From an uncultured Muribaculaceae bacterium (GTDB lineage: Bacteria > Bacteroidota > Bacteroidia > Bacteroidales > Muribaculaceae), in the NCBI GenBank assembly GCA_910578365.1, contig CAJTRC010000010.1, forward strand, positions 1 through 49,322: a stretch of DNA of 49,322 nt, given 5' to 3'. Below, one piece after another: positions 1-9,584 of this stretch. The position numbers and the translations under genes are program-made. The notes under the pieces were generated by a model that worked only from the letters and a program-made list of their open reading frames with translations, was not told the DNA's origin and made no database searches. Each line of letters opens with the position of its first letter. The stretch's first letter is position 1.

Positions 1-692
1 CAACTCCGTTAATATCGCCGGGCATCTCGTAGCTGTATGTGCGTGTAAAGTATTCGCCGGCTGCCTTTTCGCTTAGCACCTCGCCGAATTCATCGCCGGC
101 AAGTCTGTCGCGCAGCATATGGCGGTGCAGATATTCCTCGCCCATGCCGCCTCCGCTCTGCGGGCCCTTAATCTCGCTCTGGAGCAGCCATACATTCAGG
201 CGCGGGTCCGACATACCGGCAGTATAGTAGCCTTCGACCTCGACGGTCAGTATATTAGTGTCGGGGTTAAAGCTGCAGCTCGACCACAGGTTCACCGGCG
301 ACTCTTCTTTCAGCACCTGGCGGCAGGCAGCGCCCCAGCTGGAACGACCGCTGATATAATCGCCATTGTACTTCATGCGGTTAACTACACCGCACGGATA
401 CGACGATACGCCGAAATAGTCATGGACTGCTTCGCCGGTTTCGGTTACAAAGTTCGGCTGACTTGGGCGCGGAATCGAAAAGTAGCCCGCATGTATGGCC
501 ACCGAATATACTTCTTCGGGGTGCAGAACCGACAATGCGGCGGCAACCCGGTGACCGTCGGGACAGTTCGGACATTGGATTCCGGTGAACTCCTCTATCA
601 GGGCGTTCTTGCCGGTAGGTTCGGTGCCTACATTCCACGCAGAAGCGGTGACGGCACCAAAAAGGAACGATACGAGTAGATACTGCTTCATA
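1..692 (-). CDS. Omp28-related secreted protein (C-terminus cut by window edge)
   Basis: The frame reads 230 codons from the ATG at 692 down to the window edge without a stop, so the gene is partial. Residues 1-18 form a signal peptide ending ASA before WN, so the product is exported. Residues 33-47 carry EEFTGIQCPNCPDGH, the CxxC-bearing thioredoxin-like motif (Cys40, Cys43) of Omp28-related outer-membrane or secreted proteins of Bacteroidota. Further conserved-looking stretches follow (HAGYFSIP, SSYPCGVVNR). The family has no established reaction; a thiol or scaffold role is only inferred. It is divergent from the regulator gene at 955, with 262 bases between. Family assignment is good; function is unknown. 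Confidence 0.8.
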
Positions 693-891
693 AGCTTTTT
701 TTGTTGGTACGTTCGCAAAATTAGCCGAATTAGCATTTTGTCGCAAATTTAACCGATAGAATTAACTACCGCAAAAATATATTTTACACCAAATCGCTAC
801 TGCATTACTTTTTACTCGGCTTATTTATTGTATTTTAACAGCTATAGGCGCGATTCAATCCCATACTGACAATCAAGAAATCTGTTAGCAC

Positions 892-924
892 TTTGGCTAC
901 ATCTATCTTTTTTAGTACCTTTGC
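892..924 (+). promoter_or_regulatory. Promoter of the first TPR-HTH regulator
   Basis: TTTG at 892-895 and TACCTTTGC at 916-924 are separated by 20 bases. This matches the Bacteroidota -33/-7 consensus (TTTG, about 19-21 bases, TAnnTTTG). The ATG at 955 would give a leader of roughly 25 bases. Confidence 0.75.
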
Positions 925-954
925 ATAAACTCAAATCATACTCCCGGAACTAAC

Positions 955-2664
955 ATGAACCGATATATACCCGCCCGGGGCGGACTCGCTATATGTGCCA
1001 TACTTCTGCTTTTGACTGCCGCCTGCAGCAATTCGCCGGGTTTCGACAACGCACGTGCCGTGAAAATTGCGGTGCTCGACGATACCCGCGCCGACACCGC
1101 AGCCTACATTCGCCGGCACCGGGCCGCGATAGACTCCATGCCGCTGCACTCCGACAGCGACTGTCGCGCGCTCTACAAGGCCTTGAACCGCCTGACTTTC
1201 GACTTGCACTTAAATGGCGATGACTCGCGTGCGATTACTTTGCTGCACCGCACGCTCAACATACTGCAGAACGCGCCCAAACGCAGTATCGGCGATACCC
1301 ACCAGCTGCTCAACACTCATGTACGCATGGGCGCCACATTCGCCGATATGGGCATGCCCGCCTTGAGCGTCGACTACTACCAGCGCGGACTCGAATACTG
1401 CAACGATACCATATATAATAACTTCAGAGCCATGCTGTACAACAACCTGGGCATTATATATGGACAAAGAAACATGCTTGACCGTGCCGAGCAGTATTTC
1501 AGCAAGTCCCTGGCTATAGACCTGCACCAGAAAGAACACGAAGGCGCCAGCCTCAGTCTGGGCAATCTCGCTGAAGTGTATACCCTTAAAGGGCAGACCG
1601 AAAAGGCTCTGGAAACTTTGCAACGCAGCCTGGACTACACCGACCAGCGCAAGCACCCCGAGCACCTGGCCCGCATGAGAATCCAGCAGGGCAGCCTCTA
1701 TGCCGAACTGGGGCAGCCCGACCTGGCATTGCAGCGCTACAAGATCGCACTGAAACAGTACACCGAATTGGACAACCGACCCGGAATGGTCGACGCCCTG
1801 CTGCATATAGGCGACTTCTGGCTCGGAGCAGGACAAGCCGACTCGGCCATGAAATACACTCACCGGGCTCTTGAAATATGCCGGCAACACGAACGCGACG
1901 ACGACATGGTGTCGACCCTGCGCTCTCTTTCGGATATACACCGAGCCAAAGGCGATTACCTGCAGGCACTGGACCTGATGACCAACATGACCGAACTGAG
2001 CGACTCGCTGCGTGAGGCCGAAAGCCGGCTGAGGCTGACCAACTGGTCGGAATCGACCACTGAACAACGGCCGGCCGACGAGCGTCTGCCACTGCTGTGG
2101 CTGGTAGCATTGCTGCTTGTCAGCGGCACTCTGTTGCTGACTCTGGTATATCTGTACCGGCAGCGGCGCGAAAACCGCGACCGACTGCAATCGCTCGACC
2201 TTGAAAACAAAGAACTTACCATGCAGACCGAGTGCATGCAGCGCGAAATGACCTCACTGTCGCTCGAAAAACTCAAACTGCACGAAGGCCTGAACGACAT
2301 AAGCGAGTGCCTGCGCACTGTGCTGACCGAACTGAGTCCGCGCGAAAGTGAAAAACGCGATACCCTGCGCCGCCTGCTTGCACGAGTCAACAACATGGCG
2401 GACTTCGATGCCAACGAAGAGTTCAAGCTGTTCTTCGGGCGCGTGCATCCGAATTTCTACAACACCCTCTCGGAGCGCTTCCCCGACCTCACCCCACGCG
2501 ACATACGCCTTTGCGCCTTCCTTTATCTTGGCATGACGACCAAAGAGATTGCCGTGCTTACATACCGCGAAATCCGCAGCGTGGACTCAGCACGCAACCG
2601 CCTGCGCAAAAAACTCGGCCTCGAATTAAACGACGACCTTACGGCATATATGCGCTCAATCTGA
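955..2664 (+). CDS. Membrane-spanning TPR protein with C-terminal LuxR-like HTH (copy 1)
   Basis: A 569-residue protein. An N-terminal hydrophobic segment ends in a lipobox-like LTAAC (Cys24). It is followed by about 300 residues of tetratricopeptide repeats (for example MLYNNLGIIYGQRNMLDRAE), a single membrane segment near residues 380-402, a charged coiled-coil and a C-terminal helix-turn-helix (LTPRDIRLCAFLYLGM, then RSVDSARNRLRKKLG). The order places the TPRs in the periplasm and the HTH in the cytoplasm, so it is probably a one-component transmembrane transcription regulator. This architecture is common in Bacteroidales, but the ligand and target genes are unknown. A close paralogue follows at 2963. 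Architecture is clear; regulon is not. Confidence 0.8.
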   Translation: MNRYIPARGGLAICAILLLLTAACSNSPGFDNARAVKIAVLDDTRADTAAYIRRHRAAIDSMPLHSDSDCRALYKALNRLTFDLHLNGDDSRAITLLHRTLNILQNAPKRSIGDTHQLLNTHVRMGATFADMGMPALSVDYYQRGLEYCNDTIYNNFRAMLYNNLGIIYGQRNMLDRAEQYFSKSLAIDLHQKEHEGASLSLGNLAEVYTLKGQTEKALETLQRSLDYTDQRKHPEHLARMRIQQGSLYAELGQPDLALQRYKIALKQYTELDNRPGMVDALLHIGDFWLGAGQADSAMKYTHRALEICRQHERDDDMVSTLRSLSDIHRAKGDYLQALDLMTNMTELSDSLREAESRLRLTNWSESTTEQRPADERLPLLWLVALLLVSGTLLLTLVYLYRQRRENRDRLQSLDLENKELTMQTECMQREMTSLSLEKLKLHEGLNDISECLRTVLTELSPRESEKRDTLRRLLARVNNMADFDANEEFKLFFGRVHPNFYNTLSERFPDLTPRDIRLCAFLYLGMTTKEIAVLTYREIRSVDSARNRLRKKLGLELNDDLTAYMRSI

Positions 2665-2693
2665 TTCCGGACAGCCAGCACCTTAAAAACAAC

Positions 2694-2720
2694 TATGCCG
2701 CATCACCCCGATGCGGCATA
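2694..2720 (+). terminator. Probable terminator after TPR-HTH copy 1
   Basis: A perfect 11-bp stem (TATGCCGCATC / GATGCGGCATA) with a 5-base loop lies 30 bases after the stop codon. The downstream T-run is weak, so termination is probable rather than certain. Confidence 0.6.
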
Positions 2721-2914
2721 GCCTTGTATATAAAACCAACTAAATTTATTTTCCACCACAAAATTATCGCAATAAAGCGCACGCTCCAAATTTCAAGCGC
2801 CACAGAACTACCGCAAGCATAAAAAAAGTGCGAAAAAACCACGGCACATAGCAGCATTTTGCAATATATAAGCCATTTATAATGTCATTAATTACAAGAA
2901 AAATTCACCAAAAA

Positions 2915-2946
2915 TTTGTAAATCAAATTTTAATTCTTATCTTTGC
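2915..2946 (+). promoter_or_regulatory. Promoter of the second TPR-HTH regulator
   Basis: TTTG at 2915-2918 and TATCTTTGC at 2938-2946 are spaced by 19 bases, a near-ideal Bacteroidota promoter. It gives TPR-HTH copy 2 its own transcription start, separate from copy 1. Confidence 0.75.
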
Positions 2947-2962
2947 GACCTAACAAAACATT

Positions 2963-4687
2963 ATGTCGAAGTCCGGATTACATACCTGCCTGCTGCTTAC
3001 AGCCATGATAATAGCCCTGCTGGCATGCGCCTGCCGACACCACACCGGCGTCGAAAACGCTTGCGCCGTCAAAGCCTCGGTTCTGGAAAACCTGCGCGCA
3101 GACACCACCGCCGATGCCCGGAGATTCTACGCCCGCATCGACTCCTGTCCGCTCAGAAGCGCCCACGACTGCGAGGCATTCTACTCGATAGTCAGCGACG
3201 CAACCGAATATATGGGCATACATGGAAACAGTCTTGAGGCCTCCATTATAATGCGCAACATCCTCGACATTCTGCTCGAATCCGACAACCGCACACCGCA
3301 GGACACCCACCAGATGCTTACCTTGTACGTGCATCTGGGCTCGCTGTTCACCGATATGGGCATGCCCAACATAGGCATCGACTACTACATGACAGGTCTG
3401 AAATACTGCCGCGACTCGACATACGACGATTTCAAGGCAATGCTGTGCAACAACATGGGTATTCTGTATGCACAGCGCTCGCAGGTGGAACGTGCCGAAG
3501 AATACTTCCTGAAAGCTCTTGCCATAAACCAGGACAGAAACAACCATCACGCCACATTTATAAACTACGGCAACCTTACAGAGCTTTATGCCCTGCAGGG
3601 CGAAACGCAGAAAGCCCTCGAAACATCGCAGCGAAGCCTCGATTATCTCGACCAAAACAACCACCCCGACCACCTGGCAAGCATGCGCATACAGCAGGGT
3701 GTGCTATACACCCGACTGAAGCAGTACGACATGGCCCTGATGCGCTTTAACAGTGGCGTGGAGCAATACCGGCAGCTTGCCAACGCGCGTGGCGTAATCA
3801 ACGGCTATCTGCTCATAGCCGAAAACTTTCTGCATTGGGGCTACCCCGACTCGGCAATGGTATATGCGGCGGAAGCTCGCAGACTATGCCAGCGACATGT
3901 GCGCGACGACGACATGATTAGCGCGCTCAAGACCCTCGCCGAGGTATATCAGGCAAAAAAAATGCACGAAAACGCGCTGCTGCTGATGAACGAGATGACC
4001 GCTCTGAGCGACTCCATACGAAGCACCGAAAACGCGCTGCGCATGGCTAACTGGGAAAACATCAGTTCCGCCATGCTGCCCGAGTCGGCCCACAGCCACT
4101 CGGCCTCCGGCAGCCGGACGACTGTAGCCATGGCCATTGCCGCCGCAATACTCCTTATCATGGCCGTGTCGTACCTTAAACTGAAGCACAGATACAAACG
4201 GCAAATATCCGACGCGGCACACAGCGAGTATGAATATTCGCGAACCCTCAACAAACTCAACCGCGAGCTCACCACTCTGTCGCTGGAAAAACTGAAACTG
4301 CACGAGGGGCTGTCGGAAATCTGCACCGGACTGCGCAGCGTGTTGCTGGAGCTGAACCCGCGCGAAAGCGTCAAACGCGAGAATATACGCACTCAGCTCA
4401 ACCGGCTGAACGCCCTGACAGACTACGATGCCGACGGCGAATTCAAGCTATACTTCGAGCGGGTACACCCGGACTTCTATCGCAACTTGACTGCGCTCGA
4501 CACAGAACTTACGGGCCGCGACATGCGTCTGTGCGCCCTGCTATATCTGGGACTCAACACCAAGGAGATAGCCACACTCACCTATCGCGAGATACGCAGT
4601 GTGGAAAGCGCCCGCAACCGCCTGCGCAAAAAGCTCGGGCTGAAACTGACCGACGACCTCACGGCCTATCTGCACTCGCTTGGCTGA
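2963..4687 (+). CDS. Membrane-spanning TPR protein with C-terminal LuxR-like HTH (copy 2)
   Basis: A 574-residue paralogue of the preceding gene with the same order: N-terminal hydrophobic segment with candidate lipobox cysteines at 22 and 24, TPR region, one membrane span near 392-415, coiled-coil, and a C-terminal HTH (LTGRDMRLCALLYLGL, then RSVESARNRLRKKLG). The two are most alike in the HTH and in TPR blocks such as LSLEKLKLHEGL and ERVHPxFY. The region after the lipobox diverges more, which suggests different periplasmic inputs and related DNA targets (inference). The last 22 bases overlap the convergent folK gene. A tandem duplication is the simplest origin. Confidence 0.8.
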   Translation: MSKSGLHTCLLLTAMIIALLACACRHHTGVENACAVKASVLENLRADTTADARRFYARIDSCPLRSAHDCEAFYSIVSDATEYMGIHGNSLEASIIMRNILDILLESDNRTPQDTHQMLTLYVHLGSLFTDMGMPNIGIDYYMTGLKYCRDSTYDDFKAMLCNNMGILYAQRSQVERAEEYFLKALAINQDRNNHHATFINYGNLTELYALQGETQKALETSQRSLDYLDQNNHPDHLASMRIQQGVLYTRLKQYDMALMRFNSGVEQYRQLANARGVINGYLLIAENFLHWGYPDSAMVYAAEARRLCQRHVRDDDMISALKTLAEVYQAKKMHENALLLMNEMTALSDSIRSTENALRMANWENISSAMLPESAHSHSASGSRTTVAMAIAAAILLIMAVSYLKLKHRYKRQISDAAHSEYEYSRTLNKLNRELTTLSLEKLKLHEGLSEICTGLRSVLLELNPRESVKRENIRTQLNRLNALTDYDADGEFKLYFERVHPDFYRNLTALDTELTGRDMRLCALLYLGLNTKEIATLTYREIRSVESARNRLRKKLGLKLTDDLTAYLHSLG

Positions 4688-5115
4688 TTTTCGTCCGGCC
4701 ATCCGGGCCGCAACTCGCGCAAAGGCCGCATCACGAACTCACGCTCAAGCATGCGCGGATGCGGCAGCACAAGACGGGCGCTAACCATGCGGAGCGAATC
4801 GATAAGTATTATATCTATATCAATCTCGCGGTCGCGGTAGCTGCCGTCGGCATTACGGTGCGGCATCGACGATATACTGCGCTCAATGGCCTGCAGAGCG
4901 TCCAGAAGGGCCTCAGGAGCCATTTGAGGCAGCTGCAGGTCCATTCCTATATTCATAAACGGAAACGGCGAGGAGAAGCCCCACGGAGGCGTTTCTACAG
5001 GACTGCTCACACGCCACTCCGCCGGCTGCAGAATATCGACAATCAAGGCGACCGCCCGCTCAATAAGAGCGCGGCGGTCGCCTTGATTACTTCCTATATT
5101 CAGATGTACGAGCAT
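4666..5115 (-). CDS. folK: 2-amino-4-hydroxy-6-hydroxymethyldihydropteridine pyrophosphokinase
   Basis: HPPK transfers pyrophosphate from ATP to 6-hydroxymethyl-7,8-dihydropterin in cytosolic folate synthesis. The 149 residues show the family landmarks in order: N-terminal LNIGSNQGDR, the substrate loop region SSPVETPPWG, and the signature DREIDIDIILID followed by LPHPRMLEREFVMRPL. Length is typical of the monofunctional enzyme. It lies 40 bases downstream of infB on the same strand and is probably the distal gene of that operon. Its 3' end overlaps the convergent TPR-HTH gene by 22 bases, so the two transcripts are antisense to each other at their ends. Confidence 0.93.
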   Translation of the reverse strand: MLVHLNIGSNQGDRRALIERAVALIVDILQPAEWRVSSPVETPPWGFSSPFPFMNIGMDLQLPQMAPEALLDALQAIERSISSMPHRNADGSYRDREIDIDIILIDSLRMVSARLVLPHPRMLEREFVMRPLRELRPGWPDENQPSECR

Positions 5116-5155
5116 CTTTATTACATATTTAAGGCATATCAGCCTTCACTGCACA

Positions 5156-8100
5156 TCAGAGGCTACGGCTTACCTCTACTTCCTCGAAGCCCTCGATAAA
5201 GTCGCCTACCTTGATGTCGTTGTAGCCCTGGATGCTCAGACCGCAGTCGTAGCCCGAAGCCACTTCCTTGACATCGTCCTTGAAGCGCTTGAGCGAGCCA
5301 AGTTCGCCGGTGTAGCGTACAATACCCTCGCGGATAAGGCGTACCTTGCTGCCTCGCTTGATTTTGCCCTCGCGCACCATACAGCCGGCGATAGTTCCGA
5401 CCTTGCTGATGTGATAGGTTTCGAGAATCTCGGCAGTACCGGTGACTTCCTCCTTGATTTCGGGGGCGAGCATGCCTGCCATTGCATCCTTGACTTCCTC
5501 GATTGCCTGGTAGATAACCGAATAGAGGCGGATTTCAACGCCGTCGCGCTCAGCGGCACGGCGTGCGGCCAGCGACGGACGCACCTGGAAACCTATGATG
5601 ATGGCATCGGATGCGGCAGCCAGAGTAACATCGCTCTCCGAAATCTCGCCCACAGCCTTGTGGAGCACGTTGACCTGGATTTCCTCGGTAGAGAGCTTTA
5701 TGAGCGAATCGCTCAGAGCCTCGATTGAGCCGTCCACGTCGCCCTTGACAATGATATTAAGCTCCTGGAAGTTGCCGATAGCGCGACGGCGACCGATATC
5801 TTCCAGAGTGAGAATCTTGGTGGTGCGCAGTCCCTGCTCGCGCTGCAGCTGCATGCGCTTGTTGGCTATTTCGCGGGCTTCCTGCTCAGAGTCGAGCACA
5901 TTGAATGTGTCGCCTGCGGTAGGTGCGCCGTTCAGGCCCAGAATCAGCGCCGGAGTGGCCGGACCGGCCTCCTTGATACGCTGGTCACGCTCGTTGAACA
6001 TTGCCTTAACCTTGCCGAAGTGATTGCCGGCCAGTACTATGTCGCCTACACGCAGGGTTCCGTTTTGTACCAGTACATTTGCCACATAACCGCGACCCTT
6101 GTCGAGGGTCGACTCAATGATGGCTCCGGTGGCGTTGCGGTTCGGATTAGCCTTGAGTTCGAGCATTTCCGCCTCAAGAAGCACCTTCTCCATAAGTTCC
6201 TCAACACCAATACCCTTCTTGGCCGAAATATCCTGGCTTTGGTACTTGCCGCCCCACTCTTCCACCAGATAGTTCATAGCGGCGAGTTCCTCCTTGATTT
6301 TATCGGGGTTGGCATGCGGCTTATCGATTTTGTTGATTGCAAACACAATAGGCACACCGGCAGCCGAAGCGTGGTTGATGGCCTCGACGGTCTGCGGCAT
6401 CACGGAGTCGTCGGCTGCCACAATGATGATACATATATCGGTTACCTTGGCACCGCGGGCACGCATGGCGGTAAATGCCTCATGGCCCGGAGTGTCGAGG
6501 AAGGTTATGTGGCGTCCGTCGGCCAGCTGCACACTGTACGAACCTATGTGCTGGGTTATACCGCCTGCCTCGCCGGCGATTACGTTGGCGTGGCGGATAT
6601 AGTCGAGCAGCGAAGTCTTGCCGTGGTCGACGTGACCCATTACGGTCACAACCGGCGGACGGCTGACCAGATCTGACTCGTCGTCGGCCTCCTGTGCTAT
6701 GGCATCGGCCACTTCGGCGCTGACGTACTCGGTCTTGAAGCCGAATTCTTCGGCCACGATGTTGATGGTTTCAGCGTCAAGGCGCTGGTTGATCGACACC
6801 ATCACGCCGATGTTCATACATGTGGCAATAACGTTGTTGACAGGTACATCCATCATCACAGCCAAGTCGTTGGCGGTAACGAATTCGGTAAGTTTCAGCA
6901 CCTTGCTTTCCGCCTGTTCGGCGCGTGCGGCTTCGCGTTCGCGGTTGGCGTTGGCTTCTCGCTTCTCCTTGCGCCATTTGGCGCCCTTCTTCAACGCCTT
7001 GTCCTTGGAAGTAAGGCGGGCAAGAGTTTCCTTTACCTGCTTCTGTACGTCTTCCTCGCTTACCTCTACATGCTGCGGAGCGGGTTTTCGCGAAGCGTTT
7101 CGGTCTTTGCGGGCATTGCGTCCGCCACCGTTCTGACTCTGAGCGCCGCCATTGCGGCCCTGGCCGTTCTGAGCGCCGCCGTTGCCGCCGTTATTACGTC
7201 CGCCACGGCTGTCGGTTCCTTCGCGACCGGCTTTTTCGACGTCGACTTTCTCCTTTCCGCCAATACGACGGCGTTTGCGACGGTCGCCGGCCGCCTGAGC
7301 GCCTTGTCCGGCAGCGGTACCGTTCTGGGCACCACGTCCTCCGCCGCGGCGGTCGTTGGATTTCTTTTTGGGGCGAGTCGACTGATTGAGGGCGTCAAGG
7401 TCGATTTTGCCTACAATGTTAAGACTGGGACCTGCAACTGTGCGCTCGGGCACAAATACTTCGGGGTCCTTGGCAGGCTGCTGCGCAGGCGTCTGAGGCT
7501 GCTGTTCGGCAGTCGCGTTCTGCTTTTCGGGTTTTACTTCCAAATTGGATTGATTAGTTGAAGTAGTAGATTTAGTATCGCTGTCCTGAACCGGAGTCTG
7601 CCGGGCAGGCTTTGGTTCTTCGGGCTTGGGTGTTTCCTTTACTGGTTGCGGTGCAGGGGCATGTGCCGGTGCCGAAGTTTCGGCACACCGGGCTTTTGGA
7701 GCTTCCTGAGTTTCGGTTTTAGGCTCGCTCTGCGCCGCAGCTGCAGCGGGTTTGTCGTCGGCCTTCAGCTCGGGCTTAGCCACAGGTTCGGCTTTGACCT
7801 CGGCTTTCGGGGCTTCGGACACAACTGGCTTGCGCACAGGCATGCCGTTTTTGTCGAGCTCGATTTTACCTAAAATACGCGGCTTATTGGCTTCTGATTT
7901 GAGTCTAACAGGCTCGGCTGCAGCGGGGTCGGTTGTGGTCTGCGCTTTGGCACGCTGCTCGCCGCGACGCTCGATAGCGCTGGCGGAGCGTTTCTTTATG
8001 TCTTTGTCCTGACTGAACTCCTTGGTCAGCAAAGCCACCACGGAGTCGTCGACACGTGTGTTCGGACTTACATTGTCGTCGATTTGTATATTTTTTTTGT

Positions 8101-8173
8101 GCAGGAAGTCAATCACCGTGGTCAGAGCCACGTTGAGGTCCTTTGCTACAGTGCTTATCTTTGTTTTCGCCAT
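5156..8173 (-). CDS. infB: Translation initiation factor IF-2
   Basis: IF-2 is the GTPase that places initiator fMet-tRNA on the 30S subunit and promotes subunit joining. The 1005 residues begin with the IF2_N fold, followed by a long low-complexity linker rich in Lys, Glu, Ala and Pro and then a Gly/Asn/Arg-rich stretch. The G domain has GHVDHGKT, DTPGHEAF and NKID, and beta-barrel domains follow to the C-terminus (GSLKRFKDDVKEV). The long linker is usual for Bacteroidota. It is third in the minus-strand order rimP-nusA-infB-folK, with 132 bases between nusA and its ATG. Confidence 0.97.
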   Translation of the reverse strand: MAKTKISTVAKDLNVALTTVIDFLHKKNIQIDDNVSPNTRVDDSVVALLTKEFSQDKDIKKRSASAIERRGEQRAKAQTTTDPAAAEPVRLKSEANKPRILGKIELDKNGMPVRKPVVSEAPKAEVKAEPVAKPELKADDKPAAAAAQSEPKTETQEAPKARCAETSAPAHAPAPQPVKETPKPEEPKPARQTPVQDSDTKSTTSTNQSNLEVKPEKQNATAEQQPQTPAQQPAKDPEVFVPERTVAGPSLNIVGKIDLDALNQSTRPKKKSNDRRGGGRGAQNGTAAGQGAQAAGDRRKRRRIGGKEKVDVEKAGREGTDSRGGRNNGGNGGAQNGQGRNGGAQSQNGGGRNARKDRNASRKPAPQHVEVSEEDVQKQVKETLARLTSKDKALKKGAKWRKEKREANANREREAARAEQAESKVLKLTEFVTANDLAVMMDVPVNNVIATCMNIGVMVSINQRLDAETINIVAEEFGFKTEYVSAEVADAIAQEADDESDLVSRPPVVTVMGHVDHGKTSLLDYIRHANVIAGEAGGITQHIGSYSVQLADGRHITFLDTPGHEAFTAMRARGAKVTDICIIIVAADDSVMPQTVEAINHASAAGVPIVFAINKIDKPHANPDKIKEELAAMNYLVEEWGGKYQSQDISAKKGIGVEELMEKVLLEAEMLELKANPNRNATGAIIESTLDKGRGYVANVLVQNGTLRVGDIVLAGNHFGKVKAMFNERDQRIKEAGPATPALILGLNGAPTAGDTFNVLDSEQEAREIANKRMQLQREQGLRTTKILTLEDIGRRRAIGNFQELNIIVKGDVDGSIEALSDSLIKLSTEEIQVNVLHKAVGEISESDVTLAAASDAIIIGFQVRPSLAARRAAERDGVEIRLYSVIYQAIEEVKDAMAGMLAPEIKEEVTGTAEILETYHISKVGTIAGCMVREGKIKRGSKVRLIREGIVRYTGELGSLKRFKDDVKEVASGYDCGLSIQGYNDIKVGDFIEGFEEVEVSRSL

Positions 8174-8221
8174 ATAAGTCGGTGGAGCTTCGTTAATGAA
8201 TTGTTAAAGGTTAAAAGTTTA

Positions 8222-8291
8222 ACGGGCCCGGCGAGCCGTGTGCCGGCTCATGCCGTCCGGAGAATATTGCGGAGGCCCGTACAGCCTCCGC
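8222..8291 (-). promoter_or_regulatory. Competing stem-loops in the nusA-infB intergenic leader
   Basis: In the 132-base gap upstream of infB, GCGGAGGC (8269-8276) pairs with GCCTCCGC (8284-8291). ACGGGCC (8222-8228) can instead pair with GGCCCGT (8274-8280), enclosing a GAGCCG/CGGCTC hairpin (8233-8249). The first and second pairings share bases 8274-8276, so they compete. This could be an attenuator or an mRNA-processing site; only the pairing is seen. Confidence 0.4.
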
Positions 8292-8305
8292 TCCGGGAGT
8301 GGAGA

Positions 8306-9562
8306 TTAATCCTCGAACTCGGCCTTGAGCACCTCGATTACGTGGTCGACGGTGTCTTCCTCAAGGTCGGCCTTCTCAATGAGGTCCTCGCGTTTGGCGT
8401 TGAGTACGCCTTTGGCGGTGACACAGCCGATGTTCTTGAGCGCGTCGATTACCCACTCGTCGATTTCGTCCTTGAACTCGTCGAGGTAGATGTCTTCATC
8501 GAAGCTTTCCTCGCTGTCGCGGTATACGTCGATGGTGTATCCGGTAAGCATCGAGGCGAGTTTGATATTGAGGCCGTTCTTGCCGATAGCCAGCGACACC
8601 TCTTCGGGGCGCAGGAATACTTCGGCTTTCTTTTCCTCCTCGTCGAGGCGGATTGACGATACACGTGCGGGCGAGAGGGCACGTTGTATGAACAGCGATG
8701 GATTTGAAGTGAAGTTGATTACGTCGATGTTCTCGTTGCGGAGTTCACGCACTATGCCATGGATACGCGAGCCTTTCACACCCACACAGGCACCTACCGG
8801 GTCGATACGGTCGTCGTACGATTCTACGGCAATCTTGGCACGCTCGCCCGGTATGCGGGCCACGGCGCGAATGTTGATGAGGCCGTCGTGGATTTCGGGT
8901 ACTTCGAGCTCGAACAGGCGGCGCAGGAACTGCTCGTTGGTACGGCTTACGGTAATCTTGGGGTTGTTGTTCTTGTTGTCGACATTGGCAATTACAGCGC
9001 GTACGGTTTCGCCTTTGCGGAAGAAATCGCCGGGAATTGATTCGCTCTTGGGCAGGAGCAGTTCGTTGTTGTCGGAGTCGACCAGCAGGGTTTCTTTCGA
9101 CCAGGTCTGGTATACTTCGCCGCTTACAAGCTCGCCCTCGAGTTCTTTAAACTTGGCATACATGGCTTCTTTCTGGAGGTCGAGAATCTTCGACTGCAGG
9201 GTCTGGCGCAGGGTGAGGATAGCGCGTCGGCCGAACTTCTCGAAGAAAATTTCCTTAGTGTGTTCCTCGCCCACCTCAGCGTCGGGGTCGTCGTCTTCAC
9301 GGGCGTCGGAGAGCGAAATCTCGAGATTGGGGTTCTCCACTTCGCCGTCGGGCACTACGGTGAGGTTTTGGAAAATCTGCACGTCGCCCTTGTCGGGGTT
9401 GAGAATCACGTCGAGATTTTCGTCTGTGCCGAACATCTTGGCAAGCACGTTGCGGAACGATTCTTCAAGCACGCTGATCATTGTGGTCTTGTCGATGTTT
9501 TTGAGTTCTTTGAACTCGGCAAACTGCTCGACCATGTTCGGGGTAGCTTCTTTCTTGGCCAT
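8306..9562 (-). CDS. nusA: Transcription termination/antitermination factor NusA
   Basis: NusA binds RNA polymerase and nascent RNA and modulates pausing, termination and antitermination. The 418 residues show the N-terminal polymerase-binding domain, an S1 domain (LVSGEVYQ), then KH domains with GACVGVKGSRI and EVSLAIGKNGLNIKLAS. A short C-terminal helix-hairpin-helix-like region with an acidic end follows; the two C-terminal acidic repeats of the E. coli protein are absent, as usual outside Proteobacteria. It sits 22 bases after rimP in the conserved rimP-nusA-infB order. NusA autoregulation through operon leader structures is known in other bacteria and is a possible role for the hairpin at 10077. 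Confidence 0.97.
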   Translation of the reverse strand: MAKKEATPNMVEQFAEFKELKNIDKTTMISVLEESFRNVLAKMFGTDENLDVILNPDKGDVQIFQNLTVVPDGEVENPNLEISLSDAREDDDPDAEVGEEHTKEIFFEKFGRRAILTLRQTLQSKILDLQKEAMYAKFKELEGELVSGEVYQTWSKETLLVDSDNNELLLPKSESIPGDFFRKGETVRAVIANVDNKNNNPKITVSRTNEQFLRRLFELEVPEIHDGLINIRAVARIPGERAKIAVESYDDRIDPVGACVGVKGSRIHGIVRELRNENIDVINFTSNPSLFIQRALSPARVSSIRLDEEEKKAEVFLRPEEVSLAIGKNGLNIKLASMLTGYTIDVYRDSEESFDEDIYLDEFKDEIDEWVIDALKNIGCVTAKGVLNAKREDLIEKADLEEDTVDHVIEVLKAEFED

Positions 9563-9584
9563 ATATTGTCAGATTTTATAATTA

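Noticed and set aside
1210..2190. Long open frame on the minus strand, antisense to TPR-HTH copy 1
   Set aside because: The protein lacks recognisable domains and is Gln/Val-rich by reflection of the plus-strand codons; the plus frame has clear TPR and HTH structure.
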